A stretch of 30,565 bases of DNA from JAHEFU01 sp020440645 (GCA_020440645.1 JAGRNR010000048.1:1-30565); one strand, 5' to 3'; numbered from the stretch's first letter, positions 14,925 to 23,579 are shown. The notes: a model not told the origin generated them from the letters alone. Made by a program: numbers and translations.

Positions 14925-16142
14925 ATGAAGACATTCGTTTATACGGCAAAGGACAGCGCAGGAAAGGTGATCCACTCCCAGGTGGAAGCCGACAATCCGA
15001 AGTCCGTGGTCGAAGCACTCCGCCAGGAGGGATTCTTCGTTACCCGGATCGTGGAAAAGCGCCGCGCCTTCAACCCGTTCGTCTTCATCGAGCGCCTGTT
15101 CAAGGTGGGCCTCAAGGAGCTCACCATCTTCTCCCGTCAGTTCGCCCTGCTGCTGAATGCAGGCCTGACCCTGTCAGAGGCGATTGACACCATCGAGGAG
15201 CAGACCCAGAACAACAGTTTCCGGGAGATCCTGCACCGCGTGAAGCTGGACATCCAGTCCGGTACGACCCTCGCAGCTTCCATGCAGAAGCAGCCGCGTG
15301 CATTCTCCCTGTTCTTCGTGAGCATGGTGCATGCCGGTGAGATCGGTGGTGCCCTGGACTCCATCCTTGAGCGTGTTGCCCAGTTCTACGAGAACGAGCT
15401 TGAGCTGAAGAACAAGGTCAAGAGCGCCATGGTGTACCCGATCACGGTCACCGTGTTCGCCCTCGGCATCAGCCTCTTCATGCTGATGTACATCGTGCCG
15501 CAGTTCGCAGCGTTCTACTCAGACTTCTCCGGTGGTTCAGCCCGCCTGCCGGCGCTGACCCGCAAGATGATGGAGCTGTCCGACTGGCTGCTTGAGCACT
15601 GGCCGTGGCTGCTGACGATCCCCGTCGCGATCATCCTGTTCGTCAAGTTCAGGAACTCCAAGTGGGGCCATATCCTGCTGGATCCGATCGTGTTGCGTAT
15701 CCCGATCTTCGGCCCCCTGGCCCGCAAGGTCGCCATCACTCGCTTCACCCGTACCTTCGGTACCCTGACCCAGTCCGGCGTGCCGATCCTTGAGGCCCTT
15801 GAGGTCTCCAAGAACACAGCAAGCAACAACGTCATCAAGCGGGCAATCGAATACACCCGTGAGCGCATCCGTGAAGGTGAGACCATCCACGGACCGATGA
15901 AGCGCACCAAGGTGTTCCCTCCGCTTGTGACCAACCTGATCAGCGTCGGCGAGGAAGCCGGTAACCTTGAGGAAATCCTCTTCAAGATCTCCGACTACTA
16001 CGATGCTGAGATTGACGCGACGATCCGTGCGCTGGCCTCCCTGATTGAGCCGCTCATGATCGTGGTTATCGGTGGAATCGTGGGTGTGATCGTGGTGTCC
16101 CTGTACCTCCCGATCTTCAACCTCGTGAACATCATTCAGTAA
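14925..16142 (+). CDS. PilC/GspF-family inner-membrane platform protein
   Basis: 405 residues, the usual family length. Two T2SF domains (about 70-190 and 270-395) each begin with a FSRQFALLLNAGLTL / FTRTFGTLTQSGVPI signature and carry the acidic GEIGGALD / GEEAGNLEE motif. Three membrane helices lie at about 170-195, 222-245 and 375-400. The N-terminal 60 residues (FVYTAKDSAGKVI) are the cytoplasmic domain that contacts the assembly ATPase. It anchors the pilus or secretion motor and is placed just before a pilin-type gene. No PilB/GspE ATPase lies in the window. Codons lean to the forms seen in strongly expressed genes, as in the pilin. Sequence does not cleanly separate PilC from GspF. Confidence 0.92.
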   Translation: MKTFVYTAKDSAGKVIHSQVEADNPKSVVEALRQEGFFVTRIVEKRRAFNPFVFIERLFKVGLKELTIFSRQFALLLNAGLTLSEAIDTIEEQTQNNSFREILHRVKLDIQSGTTLAASMQKQPRAFSLFFVSMVHAGEIGGALDSILERVAQFYENELELKNKVKSAMVYPITVTVFALGISLFMLMYIVPQFAAFYSDFSGGSARLPALTRKMMELSDWLLEHWPWLLTIPVAIILFVKFRNSKWGHILLDPIVLRIPIFGPLARKVAITRFTRTFGTLTQSGVPILEALEVSKNTASNNVIKRAIEYTRERIREGETIHGPMKRTKVFPPLVTNLISVGEEAGNLEEILFKISDYYDAEIDATIRALASLIEPLMIVVIGGIVGVIVVSLYLPIFNLVNIIQ

Positions 16143-16164
16143 GAGAGAGTAAGTAAAGAAGCCG

Positions 16165-16334
16165 GCGGGCATGTCCCGCAGGTGCCTGGACCGAGAGGAA
16201 GGCAATTGGAGCGATTCTCCCATTGGGTTCCCCCGGTCATCGCCGGAAGTTTCCGGCGGAGTACATAACAAATTTGGTTGTAGACCCGATCCAACCGATC
16301 CCATACGGTGGGTGGGGAAAACGACAGTACTGTC
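16165..16334 (+). other. Structured leader between platform protein and pilin
   Basis: The 216 bases between the two genes are rich in inverted repeats. Hairpin A is GCGGG/CCCGC at 16165-16179. Hairpin B is CAAT-T-GGAG / CTCC-C-ATTG at 16203-16225. Hairpin C is CGCCGGAA/TTCCGGCG at 16241-16258. A perfect 12-base palindrome, GACAGTACTGTC, lies at 16323-16334 shortly before the pilin ribosome-binding site. None has a T-run. They could stabilise a processed pilin mRNA or regulate its translation. I do not recognise a known riboswitch here. Confidence 0.5.
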
Positions 16335-16358
16335 AAATTTACCAGAAGGAGGCTGATA

Positions 16359-17498
16359 GTGATCAACAGAACTAATGCCAAGGGCTTTACTCTTATTGAG
16401 CTCCTGGTCGTCATCGTCATTATTGGTATTCTTGCCGCTATCGCCCTGCCTAACTACATCAAGGTTAAGGACAAAGCGAAGGAAGCTGAGGTCAAGGCTA
16501 ACCTCCACAACATCCAGCTCTCTGTCGAGCGTTGGGCTGTGGACAGTGAGGGTCCGTACCCGAACTACCTTATCGGTGGTGAGCCCAAGTACGCTGCCCA
16601 GGTGATCGAGTCCGCCAGTGCTGGTGCTTTCAACCAGATCACTGAGATCGATCCGACCGAGCGTGCCAGCGATCCGCTGCTTCGTCGCGGCTACATCGAT
16701 GCTTATCCGAAGAACCCGTTCACCACGAACGGTGTTGCGATCCACCGCGTGCAGGAGACCCTGCCCACCAGCGCCGTGAACTCCAGCGATCCGCTGCGTA
16801 ACGGCCAGGGCAACCCGGGCGAGGACTACGGTACTCGTTTCGGTCCTTACTGCACCAGCATGGGTGTCGTTCTGGCGGATCCCCGCTACACCCAGTGGGT
16901 CTACTTCGATATCGACGGTGGTACCCGTAATGTCGAAAACACCTACGCGAACATCGAGTACAACTTCTGGGATATGTGGGAGGGCAACAAGCCGTTCCCG
17001 TACCTTCCCGGTATGTTCTTCTACAAGTCCGTCGGCCCGATCATTGCGGTCGGTAACGAGGACGCTGCTTCCGAGCCCATCCTTCCCACCCAGTCCGATC
17101 AGTACATGATGGGCGGTTACGGTTCCATCCGTACCAAGGGTAAGGACATCCTCGGCCCCGAAGAGCAGATTGTGTACTTCCAGCGTTCCGATGCGGGCAG
17201 CAGCAACTGGCTGGCTGACGCTACCGAGCCCAGCTTCGGTACCACCGGTCCGCTTCAGGGCGGCCCCGGCGGCGGTCCTGGTGATGTCGGCGCGGGTGGC
17301 AACACCGGCAAGACCGAGCTTCGCATCTGGCCCTGGACCCGCTCCCAGACCAGCCCGGACGAGTACGAGGGTTCTTCCTTCGGTCCGGCCAGCGTCGGCG
17401 ATTCCAACGACCAGCTGCAGTACGGCAAGCCGAACGGCGTGCGTGATGCCATCATCCTGGTCCTCACCGCTGGTGAAGACTACGACGGCGACCGCTAA
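16359..17498 (+). CDS. Large type IV pilin / type II secretion pseudopilin-like protein
   Basis: 379 residues. A short class III leader ends K-G, with cleavage expected before Phe in KG-FTLIELL. The hydrophobic N-terminal helix follows (VVIVIIGILAAIALPNY), with the conserved Glu at mature position 5. The soluble domain of about 340 residues is two to three times the size of a usual major pilin. It contains a ladder of small-pilin-like features (GYIDAYPKNPF), a Gly/Pro-rich loop at about 305-325 and an acidic C-terminus (GEDYDGDR) that may bind calcium. The start is set by AGAAGGAGG six bases before GTG 16359; an upstream in-frame ATG at 16308 would give a leader too long and without a ribosome site. 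It follows the platform gene, has codon use typical of high expression, and ends in a strong terminator. Confidence 0.88.
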   Translation: MINRTNAKGFTLIELLVVIVIIGILAAIALPNYIKVKDKAKEAEVKANLHNIQLSVERWAVDSEGPYPNYLIGGEPKYAAQVIESASAGAFNQITEIDPTERASDPLLRRGYIDAYPKNPFTTNGVAIHRVQETLPTSAVNSSDPLRNGQGNPGEDYGTRFGPYCTSMGVVLADPRYTQWVYFDIDGGTRNVENTYANIEYNFWDMWEGNKPFPYLPGMFFYKSVGPIIAVGNEDAASEPILPTQSDQYMMGGYGSIRTKGKDILGPEEQIVYFQRSDAGSSNWLADATEPSFGTTGPLQGGPGGGPGDVGAGGNTGKTELRIWPWTRSQTSPDEYEGSSFGPASVGDSNDQLQYGKPNGVRDAIILVLTAGEDYDGDR

Positions 17499-17533
17499 GC
17501 CAGTTACGGTTACTTCCTAAACAGAAGTACGGG

Positions 17534-17564
17534 CGCCCCTCCCACGGGAGGGGCGTTTTTTTTT
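17534..17564 (+). terminator. Rho-independent terminator of the pilin operon
   Basis: CGCCCCTCC at 17534-17542 pairs perfectly with GGAGGGGCG at 17547-17555 across a CACG loop, followed by nine T residues (17556-17564). It is 35 bases after the pilin stop and is the only strong intrinsic terminator I found in the window. Confidence 0.95.
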
Positions 17565-17633
17565 GCCTGCTTGCCAGTTGGGGACTGCCGCCAGCTGCTA
17601 ACCTGTTGTCAGCGAGTTGCCTTGGCAGGCGAC

Positions 17634-18977
17634 TTGCAGCATCGAGGTAAGCACATCAAGTCACTGCTGGTCAGCATCTGGGACAGGGTCCGCTTCAGCT
17701 TCTGGTTCACCCCGGGCCTGATGGCACTTGGCAGCATCCTGTTGTCCGTTGGGGCAATCTATGCCGACACCAAGCTGCTGGACGAATACGTGCTCGGCGT
17801 AGTCGGGCACTGGCTGTACAGTGGCAGCGCGGAAGGTGCCAGCTCCGTGCTGACGACGATCGCCTCCTCGATGATCACCATCGCCGGCGTGGTGTTCTCC
17901 ATGACGCTCGTAGCCCTGACACTGGCCTCATCCCAGTTCGGCCCGCGCCTGCTGCGCAACTACATGGGCGACCGCTCCAACCAGGTCGTGCTCGGCACCT
18001 TCATTGCCACCTTCCTGTACTGCCTGCTGATCCTGCGCACCATCCGCCACGATCCGGATGACCCCTTCGTGCCCCACCTTTCAGTCACGCTCGGCGTGCT
18101 GCTGGCGATCATCGATGTCGGCGTGCTGATCCACTTCATCCACCATGTGGCATTGTCAGTGCAGGGTGACACCATCACCGCGCGCATCGGACGGGAGCTC
18201 AACCTGGCGGTGGAGCGGCTGGTACCGGATGAGCATGCGGATGATGAAGCCGCCAACGGTGATGACGACGCTGACCCCAGGCCTGACGAATACTCCCACC
18301 ATGTGAGCTGCAATGCGGATGGATACCTGCAGTACGTGGATGTTGACAGCCTGAAGCAGCTGGCGGCCGACAACAAGGCCCGCATCCGGCTGGCCCTGCG
18401 CCAGGGCCAGTTCCTGGCTCGCGGTGCCCGGCTGGCATCTCTGGAAAGTGAGCAGGATGCCGTTGAGGTACTGTCACGGGGAGTACATTCCGCCGTCTCG
18501 CTCGGTTACCAGCCCACATCCTCGCAGGATGTGGAATTCGGCATCCGCCAGCTTGTCGAAGTGGCCCTGCGGGCGCTGTCCCCCGGTGTCAATGAACCGT
18601 TCACTGCGGTGTTCTGCCTGGACAGGCTGGGCGGGGCTCTGTGCCGGCTGGAGGACCGCAGCCTGCCGCGCGAGCGGCTGTACCATGTTGACGACGAGCT
18701 GCGGCTGGTGATCCCGGCGATCGGCTACGCAGAATTCGTCAGCCTGGCATTTGATGAGATCCGCAGTAACCTGCGCGGGGGACGGCGCGTAACACTGCAC
18801 ATGCTGGAAACCCTGGCGATGGTGCACTCCGTGACCAGCCGCCGGAGTCGTAGGCGTTGCCTCCGTGACCAGGCGGCGCTAGTGCTGGAGGGGGCCCGGC
18901 GCGACATAACGGATGCCAGTGACCTGCAGCTTGTTGAACAGCGTTTCAGTGAGCTGTTCCCGGACGCAGGCAACTAA
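17634..18977 (+). CDS. DUF2254 membrane protein
   Basis: About 447 residues from TTG 17634. Four membrane helices lie in the first half (GLMALGSILLSVGAIYA; SSMITIAGVVFSMTLVAL; VVLGTFIATFLYCLLIL; LGVLLAIIDVGVLIHFIHHV), then a cytoplasmic part of about 250 residues. The segments TLASSQFGPRLLRNYMGDRSNQ and ALSPGVNEPFTA are typical of DUF2254. Function is unknown; the layout resembles a channel with a regulatory domain. The start is uncertain: the frame is open from a TTG at 17571, just after the terminator. A possible extended -10 (TGCTAACCT, 17596-17604) would start transcription near 17611, favouring TTG 17634. A GAGGT six bases before an in-frame ATC at 17655 raises a rare AUC start. It converges on the protease gene with a 4-base overlap. 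Confidence 0.8.
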   Translation: MQHRGKHIKSLLVSIWDRVRFSFWFTPGLMALGSILLSVGAIYADTKLLDEYVLGVVGHWLYSGSAEGASSVLTTIASSMITIAGVVFSMTLVALTLASSQFGPRLLRNYMGDRSNQVVLGTFIATFLYCLLILRTIRHDPDDPFVPHLSVTLGVLLAIIDVGVLIHFIHHVALSVQGDTITARIGRELNLAVERLVPDEHADDEAANGDDDADPRPDEYSHHVSCNADGYLQYVDVDSLKQLAADNKARIRLALRQGQFLARGARLASLESEQDAVEVLSRGVHSAVSLGYQPTSSQDVEFGIRQLVEVALRALSPGVNEPFTAVFCLDRLGGALCRLEDRSLPRERLYHVDDELRLVIPAIGYAEFVSLAFDEIRSNLRGGRRVTLHMLETLAMVHSVTSRRSRRRCLRDQAALVLEGARRDITDASDLQLVEQRFSELFPDAGN

Positions 18978-20665
18978 CTGCCGCCGTCCTCCTCGAGGTA
19001 CAGCTTCTGGTGGTGCAGGTCGAAGGTCACGATCCGTTCAAGGAACATTGAGTTGCCAAACGAGCCGATGCGGGACTGCTTGGGCTCCTCTCCCGGCGCC
19101 AGGTTCTCCACGAAGGTCAGTGGCTGGCGGATGCTCGTCGCGCCGACCTTCACCTCATCCGGGCGGATGATGTAGAAGGCGGTGCGCCCGTGGATCGTGA
19201 CACCGCTGCCGATGTTCTCGATCTCGTAGTTGATCCCGGCACGGTCAATCGCCCAGGCATACAGCGTGAACAGCGGCTGGGCTCCGGTATTGATGAAGGC
19301 CCCGCCATTGATCGCCCCGTCCACCTCGATGTCAACCCAGGGCAGGCTGTCGCGGTGGAAGCTGACCTCGTTATAGTTGCTGCCGAGGTGCAGGTCCGGG
19401 TTGAACTGCTCCGGCGGGTAGAGGTACATCCGCTTGCGCTTCATGTCAAGGCGCACGATGTAGTTGTTCAGGATCAGGCTGCCGAGCAGGCCGGAGACAT
19501 TGCCATTCTCCATGCTCTCCTCCAGCTTGCCGCCGTCGGTCAGTACGGCTGCCGGGAAATCCGGGATCGGGATCCGGCCGTTCAGTTTCAGGCCGCTGAC
19601 GCGCGTGTACTGCACATCAGCCTTGCCGCCATGCCCGGTCACTTCCTCGTCACCCAGCAGGCGGCAGCCGAGCTCGCGGGCCACGTCACGGCGCAGCAGG
19701 CCGACATTGGCGCCGGTGTCCAGCTTGAAGCGCAGGCGCTGGCCATCCGGTCCGGTGGCCGACACGAGGATGCTGTCATCGGTGTAGCTGAATGGCAACT
19801 GGTAGGGCACGCTGGGCAGTTCAGGCATCTCGACGGCCGGTGATTGGCGCTGCTCGAAGAAGCCGGCCGGCTGCTTGTCCGCATGCGCCACGGATGTCGT
19901 GTGGAAATTGCGGTCGCGGGCGATCAGGCCCTCTGATCCGAACTTGCGCAGCAGGATCTCCTGTGGGTAGAGGCAGCCCTCGCCATTATCCTGCCAGTCA
20001 TCAAAGGCCAGGTAACGGAAGATCTGGCTGGAATCCATGTTGCGCTCATTGCCCTGCAGCATGCCGCGCAGCAGCCAGCTTCCCGGTTCGATCAGGAGCA
20101 GCAGCTGGCTCATCCCCGGTGGGCTGTACTTCAGCACGTGGTAGCCGGTGCGGAACTGCAGCGGGATGCTGTCGGCTGCACTGATGTACTGCTGCTGCTC
20201 ATCACTGAGGTAGTGCATGTACTGGATGTACTGCTGGCTGACGTCCGTGCCGCCCTCGCCATCCACCTCATATGGCAGCACCATGTCACTGCCGTACCAG
20301 TGCTCGTTGCCATCGAAGCCGAATACCTCGGTAAAGCCCAGCCAGTAATGTTCCTGGCGGAAGCGCTTGCCCTGCACCCAGACGCCGATAGCCTTCTCCT
20401 CCTCCGGCTCGCCGTCGCGGAATTCGAGCTTGACCGGGTCCGCCCTGAAGTAGTCGATGGTGTTCTGCATCACCTCCAGGTGATGCTGCAGCACCTCCTC
20501 GGCGGGCAGGCTGTCGTTGAAGGGGAACAGGGCCGGCAGCTCACTGACTCGGCTGAACAGCGCACGGCTGCGGTCAGTGACGGCCTCCTGCTGGGCAGGG
20601 GCGTATGAGGGGATCTGGCATGCCGCGATGGCAAGCAGCAGGACAATTGACAGTCTCGCACGCAA
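18974..20665 (-). CDS. Lipoprotein aspartyl protease-like, two lobes, second site NTG
   Basis: 563 residues. A signal peptide with lipobox IAAC (Cys16) predicts a lipid anchor. Residues about 50-285 form a beta-rich domain of unknown role. Two retropepsin-like lobes follow: lobe 1 has FKLDTGAN with D316-T317-G318. Lobe 2 has the equivalent FINTGAQ, N459-T460-G461, so the second catalytic Asp is Asn. If the lobes form one active site, as in pepsin, this substitution should weaken or abolish proteolysis; if each lobe dimerises, lobe 1 could still act. The start is TTG 20665, nine bases after the upstream paralogue's stop, without a clear ribosome site, so coupling to that gene is likely. Its paralogue retains both DTG motifs. 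Confidence 0.82.
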   Translation of the reverse strand: MRARLSIVLLLAIAACQIPSYAPAQQEAVTDRSRALFSRVSELPALFPFNDSLPAEEVLQHHLEVMQNTIDYFRADPVKLEFRDGEPEEEKAIGVWVQGKRFRQEHYWLGFTEVFGFDGNEHWYGSDMVLPYEVDGEGGTDVSQQYIQYMHYLSDEQQQYISAADSIPLQFRTGYHVLKYSPPGMSQLLLLIEPGSWLLRGMLQGNERNMDSSQIFRYLAFDDWQDNGEGCLYPQEILLRKFGSEGLIARDRNFHTTSVAHADKQPAGFFEQRQSPAVEMPELPSVPYQLPFSYTDDSILVSATGPDGQRLRFKLDTGANVGLLRRDVARELGCRLLGDEEVTGHGGKADVQYTRVSGLKLNGRIPIPDFPAAVLTDGGKLEESMENGNVSGLLGSLILNNYIVRLDMKRKRMYLYPPEQFNPDLHLGSNYNEVSFHRDSLPWVDIEVDGAINGGAFINTGAQPLFTLYAWAIDRAGINYEIENIGSGVTIHGRTAFYIIRPDEVKVGATSIRQPLTFVENLAPGEEPKQSRIGSFGNSMFLERIVTFDLHHQKLYLEEDGGS

Positions 20666-20674
20666 GGTTGTCGA

Positions 20675-22405
20675 TCAGCCCCCGTTGCCTTCTTCCTGGC
20701 TCGTCGCCATCTCATCGCCACCGGCTGGATCCGCCGGGGCATCCTCGCCATCGGAGGCAGCCTGCTGCTGCGCCTCAAAGTTCTCACGCATCTGCTGCTG
20801 CACTTCCGCATCGGGTTCGATGTACATCTTCTGGTTGAACAGGTCGAGGGTCACGCGCTGCTGCTGGAAGAAGAACACGCCGACATAACCCAGCAGCAGG
20901 CGGCCGCTCATGGTGCCGCGGTCGTCACTGGTCAGCGAAGCGATCTTGTTCTCGAGGTGCAGCGGGCCGATGTCAAAGGCCGGCACGTTGACGAAGTCGA
21001 ACTTGCGCACGCCGCCGACGACGGTGCTCTCACCGGAGTACTGCTTCTCCAGCTCGACGCCGTAGTGGTCGAGCGTCTCGCTGAGCAGCGCCAGGTCGAG
21101 CTGCAGGCCCGTATCAATCACAACCTCGCCGAGCACTGAGTAGTTCAGGCGGCCCAGCGCATAGACCAGGTCCTCAACGTCAAGCTCGAGGAAGGCATAG
21201 GGACGGCTGAGCGCTGTGTCCGGGTCGAAGTTGTCAGCGTTGTAGAGCGTGATGCGGTTGTTCGGCAGGTCGAAGCGGGTGACGTACTGGTGGAACAGGC
21301 TGATGCCCATCAGGCCGCTGGCGCCGTAGCTGCCGAGCGTGTCAATCAGCACCTGGCTGCTGCCCGGGTCGATCACCGTGGCCGGGAAGCCCGACAACTT
21401 GACGTGGTCCCCGCTGGCGGTACCGAGGTAGGCGCTCTCACAGAGGCCGATCGAGAAGTCCGCGCTGCTGCCGTGGCCATGGGCCTTGGTGTTGAGCGAT
21501 GTCTCGAAGTTGGCATCCGCCGCCGCAGCCGGGCTGAACAGCGAAGCGCTGGCACCGGTGTCCAGCAGGAAGTAATGCGTGTTGTCACTGCCCTCGAAGC
21601 TGAGCGGCACGAACATGTAGCCGTTCTTGACGACGATGTCCACGTCCACACCCTCAGGCGCCAGCTGCTGCGGGTTGCCGACGGGATGGCGCTCGAAGTC
21701 GAAGTTGAACTCGGCCGGGATGTCTTCGACCATCTCGGTGTGGTCAACAATGTACTCGGTGAAGTTGATGCGGTTGCCGTTCTGGTCCAGCTCGGAGGAA
21801 GTTTCCTTCTCCGTGATCAGCCGTCCTTCCTCATCTGTCGTGTAGTAGTAGAAGGTGCGGTAGGTGATGCTTTCCGGGTCATCCGGGGCGAAGCGCACCT
21901 CGCTGGTCATGACCTGCATGTACTCCGGGTCGTCCTTGTCAGAGAACATCACCAGCTTGACCGGTGGCAGGCCCTCCGGGCTGAACACGAAGTTGTAGCC
22001 ACCTGCATCCTCATCGATGTAGTGCATGTCATCCCACCACGGGTCATTGAGGTAGTCGCCGCTGGCCAGGATGTTCATCACCGCGTTGGAGGGGCTGTCC
22101 TTCTCCTCGATCTGGTAGGGCAGGGTGTAGTTGCTGCCGGCCCAGTTGCCCTTTTCGCCGTAGTAGCTGATGGACTGCAGGTCGCCGTAGTTGTACTTCA
22201 CGATCCAGACATCGTCATGGAACACAGCGCGGAAATCACCTTCACTGCCGTTCTGCTCAATCCTGCCGCTCAGCAGCAGGCCCTGCTCAAAGGAGTTGAA
22301 GTACTTCCGGGCGGCTTCCCGGTGCATCTCCCTGTAGTCGGGCTTGTCCTGCGCCGCGGCGAGCGCGGGCAGCAGGGCGATCAGAGTTGCGAGCAAAATC
22401 CGCAT
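20675..22405 (-). CDS. Secreted double-DTG aspartyl protease-like protein
   Basis: 576 residues. A cleavable signal peptide is at 1-19 (LLPALAAA-QD). A beta-rich N-terminal domain (about 30-245) resembles that of the following gene product (WAGSNYTLPYQIEE against WYGSDMVLPYEVDG). Two retropepsin-like lobes carry LLDTGAS (D282) and VIDTGLQ (D431), so both catalytic Asp residues are present in one chain. Glycine-rich flap-like and LLGYVGVFFF end segments are visible. The last 45 residues are Gln/Asp/Gly-rich and disordered. ATG 22405 has AGGAA about eight bases upstream. It is first of a two-gene tandem that looks like a duplication. The substrate is unknown; the location is periplasmic or extracellular. 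Confidence 0.85.
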   Translation of the reverse strand: MRILLATLIALLPALAAAQDKPDYREMHREAARKYFNSFEQGLLLSGRIEQNGSEGDFRAVFHDDVWIVKYNYGDLQSISYYGEKGNWAGSNYTLPYQIEEKDSPSNAVMNILASGDYLNDPWWDDMHYIDEDAGGYNFVFSPEGLPPVKLVMFSDKDDPEYMQVMTSEVRFAPDDPESITYRTFYYYTTDEEGRLITEKETSSELDQNGNRINFTEYIVDHTEMVEDIPAEFNFDFERHPVGNPQQLAPEGVDVDIVVKNGYMFVPLSFEGSDNTHYFLLDTGASASLFSPAAAADANFETSLNTKAHGHGSSADFSIGLCESAYLGTASGDHVKLSGFPATVIDPGSSQVLIDTLGSYGASGLMGISLFHQYVTRFDLPNNRITLYNADNFDPDTALSRPYAFLELDVEDLVYALGRLNYSVLGEVVIDTGLQLDLALLSETLDHYGVELEKQYSGESTVVGGVRKFDFVNVPAFDIGPLHLENKIASLTSDDRGTMSGRLLLGYVGVFFFQQQRVTLDLFNQKMYIEPDAEVQQQMRENFEAQQQAASDGEDAPADPAGGDEMATSQEEGNGG

Positions 22406-22478
22406 GCATGGTTCCTGGACAGTAAATGTAGACCTTTTATTCTATTCGACGCATTCGCGCCCTTAGGCAAAGCGGCTC

Positions 22479-23555
22479 TCAGACATTGAAGCGGATGTTC
22501 ATGATGTCCCCGTCCTGCGTGACGTACTCCTTGCCCTCCAGCCGGTACTTGCCGGCGGCCTTGGCTTCCTTCTCCCCACCAAGCGCCTTGAAGTCCTCAA
22601 AGGCGATGGTCTCGGCACGGATGAAGCCGCGGGCCAGGTCGGAGTGGATCGTGCCGGCGGTCTGCTGGGCATTGCTGCCGCGGCGCACGGACCAGCTGCG
22701 GCATTCCTTCTCGCTGGCGGTCAGGAATGTGATCAGGCTCAGGGTGGAGTAGGCGGTGCGGATGAAGCGGGGCAGGGCGCGCTCGCTGATGCCGAACTCT
22801 GACATGTACTCGGCGGCATCCTCATCCGTCATGCCGCTCAGTTCAGCTTCGAGGGCAGCGCTCATCACGACGTGCGGCAGGCCCAGTTCCTCGCAGGCGG
22901 CGATCGCCTGCGGCATGCCGGTGATCGAAGCGGGGTCACTGCTGATGTCGGAGTCCGCGATGTTGAGCACGGCAATCACGGGCTTGATGCTCATCGGGGC
23001 CAGGTCGCTGAGGCTCTTCAGCTCATCGGCGGACAGTTCCATCCGGCTGAGCGGTTCACCTTCCTCGAGGCGGCCCATGATCCGCTGGCAGAGTTCCAGT
23101 TTGGCCTTCATTTCCTTGTCGGGCTTGACGCGGGTGGTCTTCTCGAGGCTGGTGACAGCGCGCTCGAAGATCACGTAGTCCAGCAGCACAAGCTCCTCGA
23201 CCATGCCGCGGATCTGCCTGGCGGCCTCCTCGGCCATCTCATCGAACAGGCCGACAACCAGCGCGAGGGTGTCCATCTTGCGGTAGAGCTCGAGCACTGC
23301 GTTCTTCAGCTTCTTCTCGGTGGAGGCCGGGTCGAATCCGGGGATGTCAAACACCTCAAGCGTGGCATGTACCTTGCTCTTCGTGTTGTAGTGCTCCGAG
23401 AGGAAGTCCAGCCGCTCATCCGGGATCTTGACCACGGCCTGGTTGGGCTTCAGGTCATAGCCGAGGAACTGCGGCGAGACGGCCTGCGCCGTCAGGGCCT
23501 GGAAGACGGTGCTCTTGCCCCCGCCGGGATAGCCAAACAGTCCTACCTTAGTCAT
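22479..23555 (-). CDS. ychF: YchF-family (DUF933/TGS) GTPase/ATPase
   Basis: 358 residues. The N-terminal G domain has P-loop GYPGGGKST (8-16) and a G3-like DIPG (70-73). A coiled-coil-like helical insert (about 130-185) is typical of YchF/Obg relatives. The C-terminal TGS-type domain has the characteristic FLTASEKECRSWSVRRGSNAQQTAGTIHSDLARGFI. Classical YchF has GLPNVGKST and an N-x-x-E G4 motif; here the loop is glycine-rich and the G4 position reads NIAD (N198-D201), so base preference cannot be assumed. YchF proteins bind ribosomes and modulate stress responses and leaderless translation. The start ATG has no Shine-Dalgarno and lies eight bases after a perfect TATAAT. It may be a YchF paralogue rather than the canonical one. 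Confidence 0.8.
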   Translation of the reverse strand: MTKVGLFGYPGGGKSTVFQALTAQAVSPQFLGYDLKPNQAVVKIPDERLDFLSEHYNTKSKVHATLEVFDIPGFDPASTEKKLKNAVLELYRKMDTLALVVGLFDEMAEEAARQIRGMVEELVLLDYVIFERAVTSLEKTTRVKPDKEMKAKLELCQRIMGRLEEGEPLSRMELSADELKSLSDLAPMSIKPVIAVLNIADSDISSDPASITGMPQAIAACEELGLPHVVMSAALEAELSGMTDEDAAEYMSEFGISERALPRFIRTAYSTLSLITFLTASEKECRSWSVRRGSNAQQTAGTIHSDLARGFIRAETIAFEDFKALGGEKEAKAAGKYRLEGKEYVTQDGDIMNIRFNV

Positions 23556-23563
23556 CGCGCCGT

Positions 23564-23569
23564 ATTATA
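23564..23569 (-). promoter_or_regulatory. -10 element of the YchF-like gene
   Basis: A perfect minus-strand TATAAT ends eight bases before ATG 23555, predicting a leader of zero to two bases. A perfect 8-bp palindrome (23580-23598) lies where the -35 element would be. Confidence 0.5.
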
Positions 23570-23579
23570 GCCGCGGGAG

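Noticed and set aside
16143..16358. Cyclic-di-GMP (GEMM) riboswitch before the pilin
   Set aside because: Expected for a pilus gene, but the conserved GEMM core sequences and tetraloop arrangement are not visible.
21290..22489. 399-codon open frame on the plus strand
   Set aside because: It lies entirely opposite the aspartyl protease gene and the translation has no recognisable domain. It is typical of antisense open frames in GC-rich DNA.
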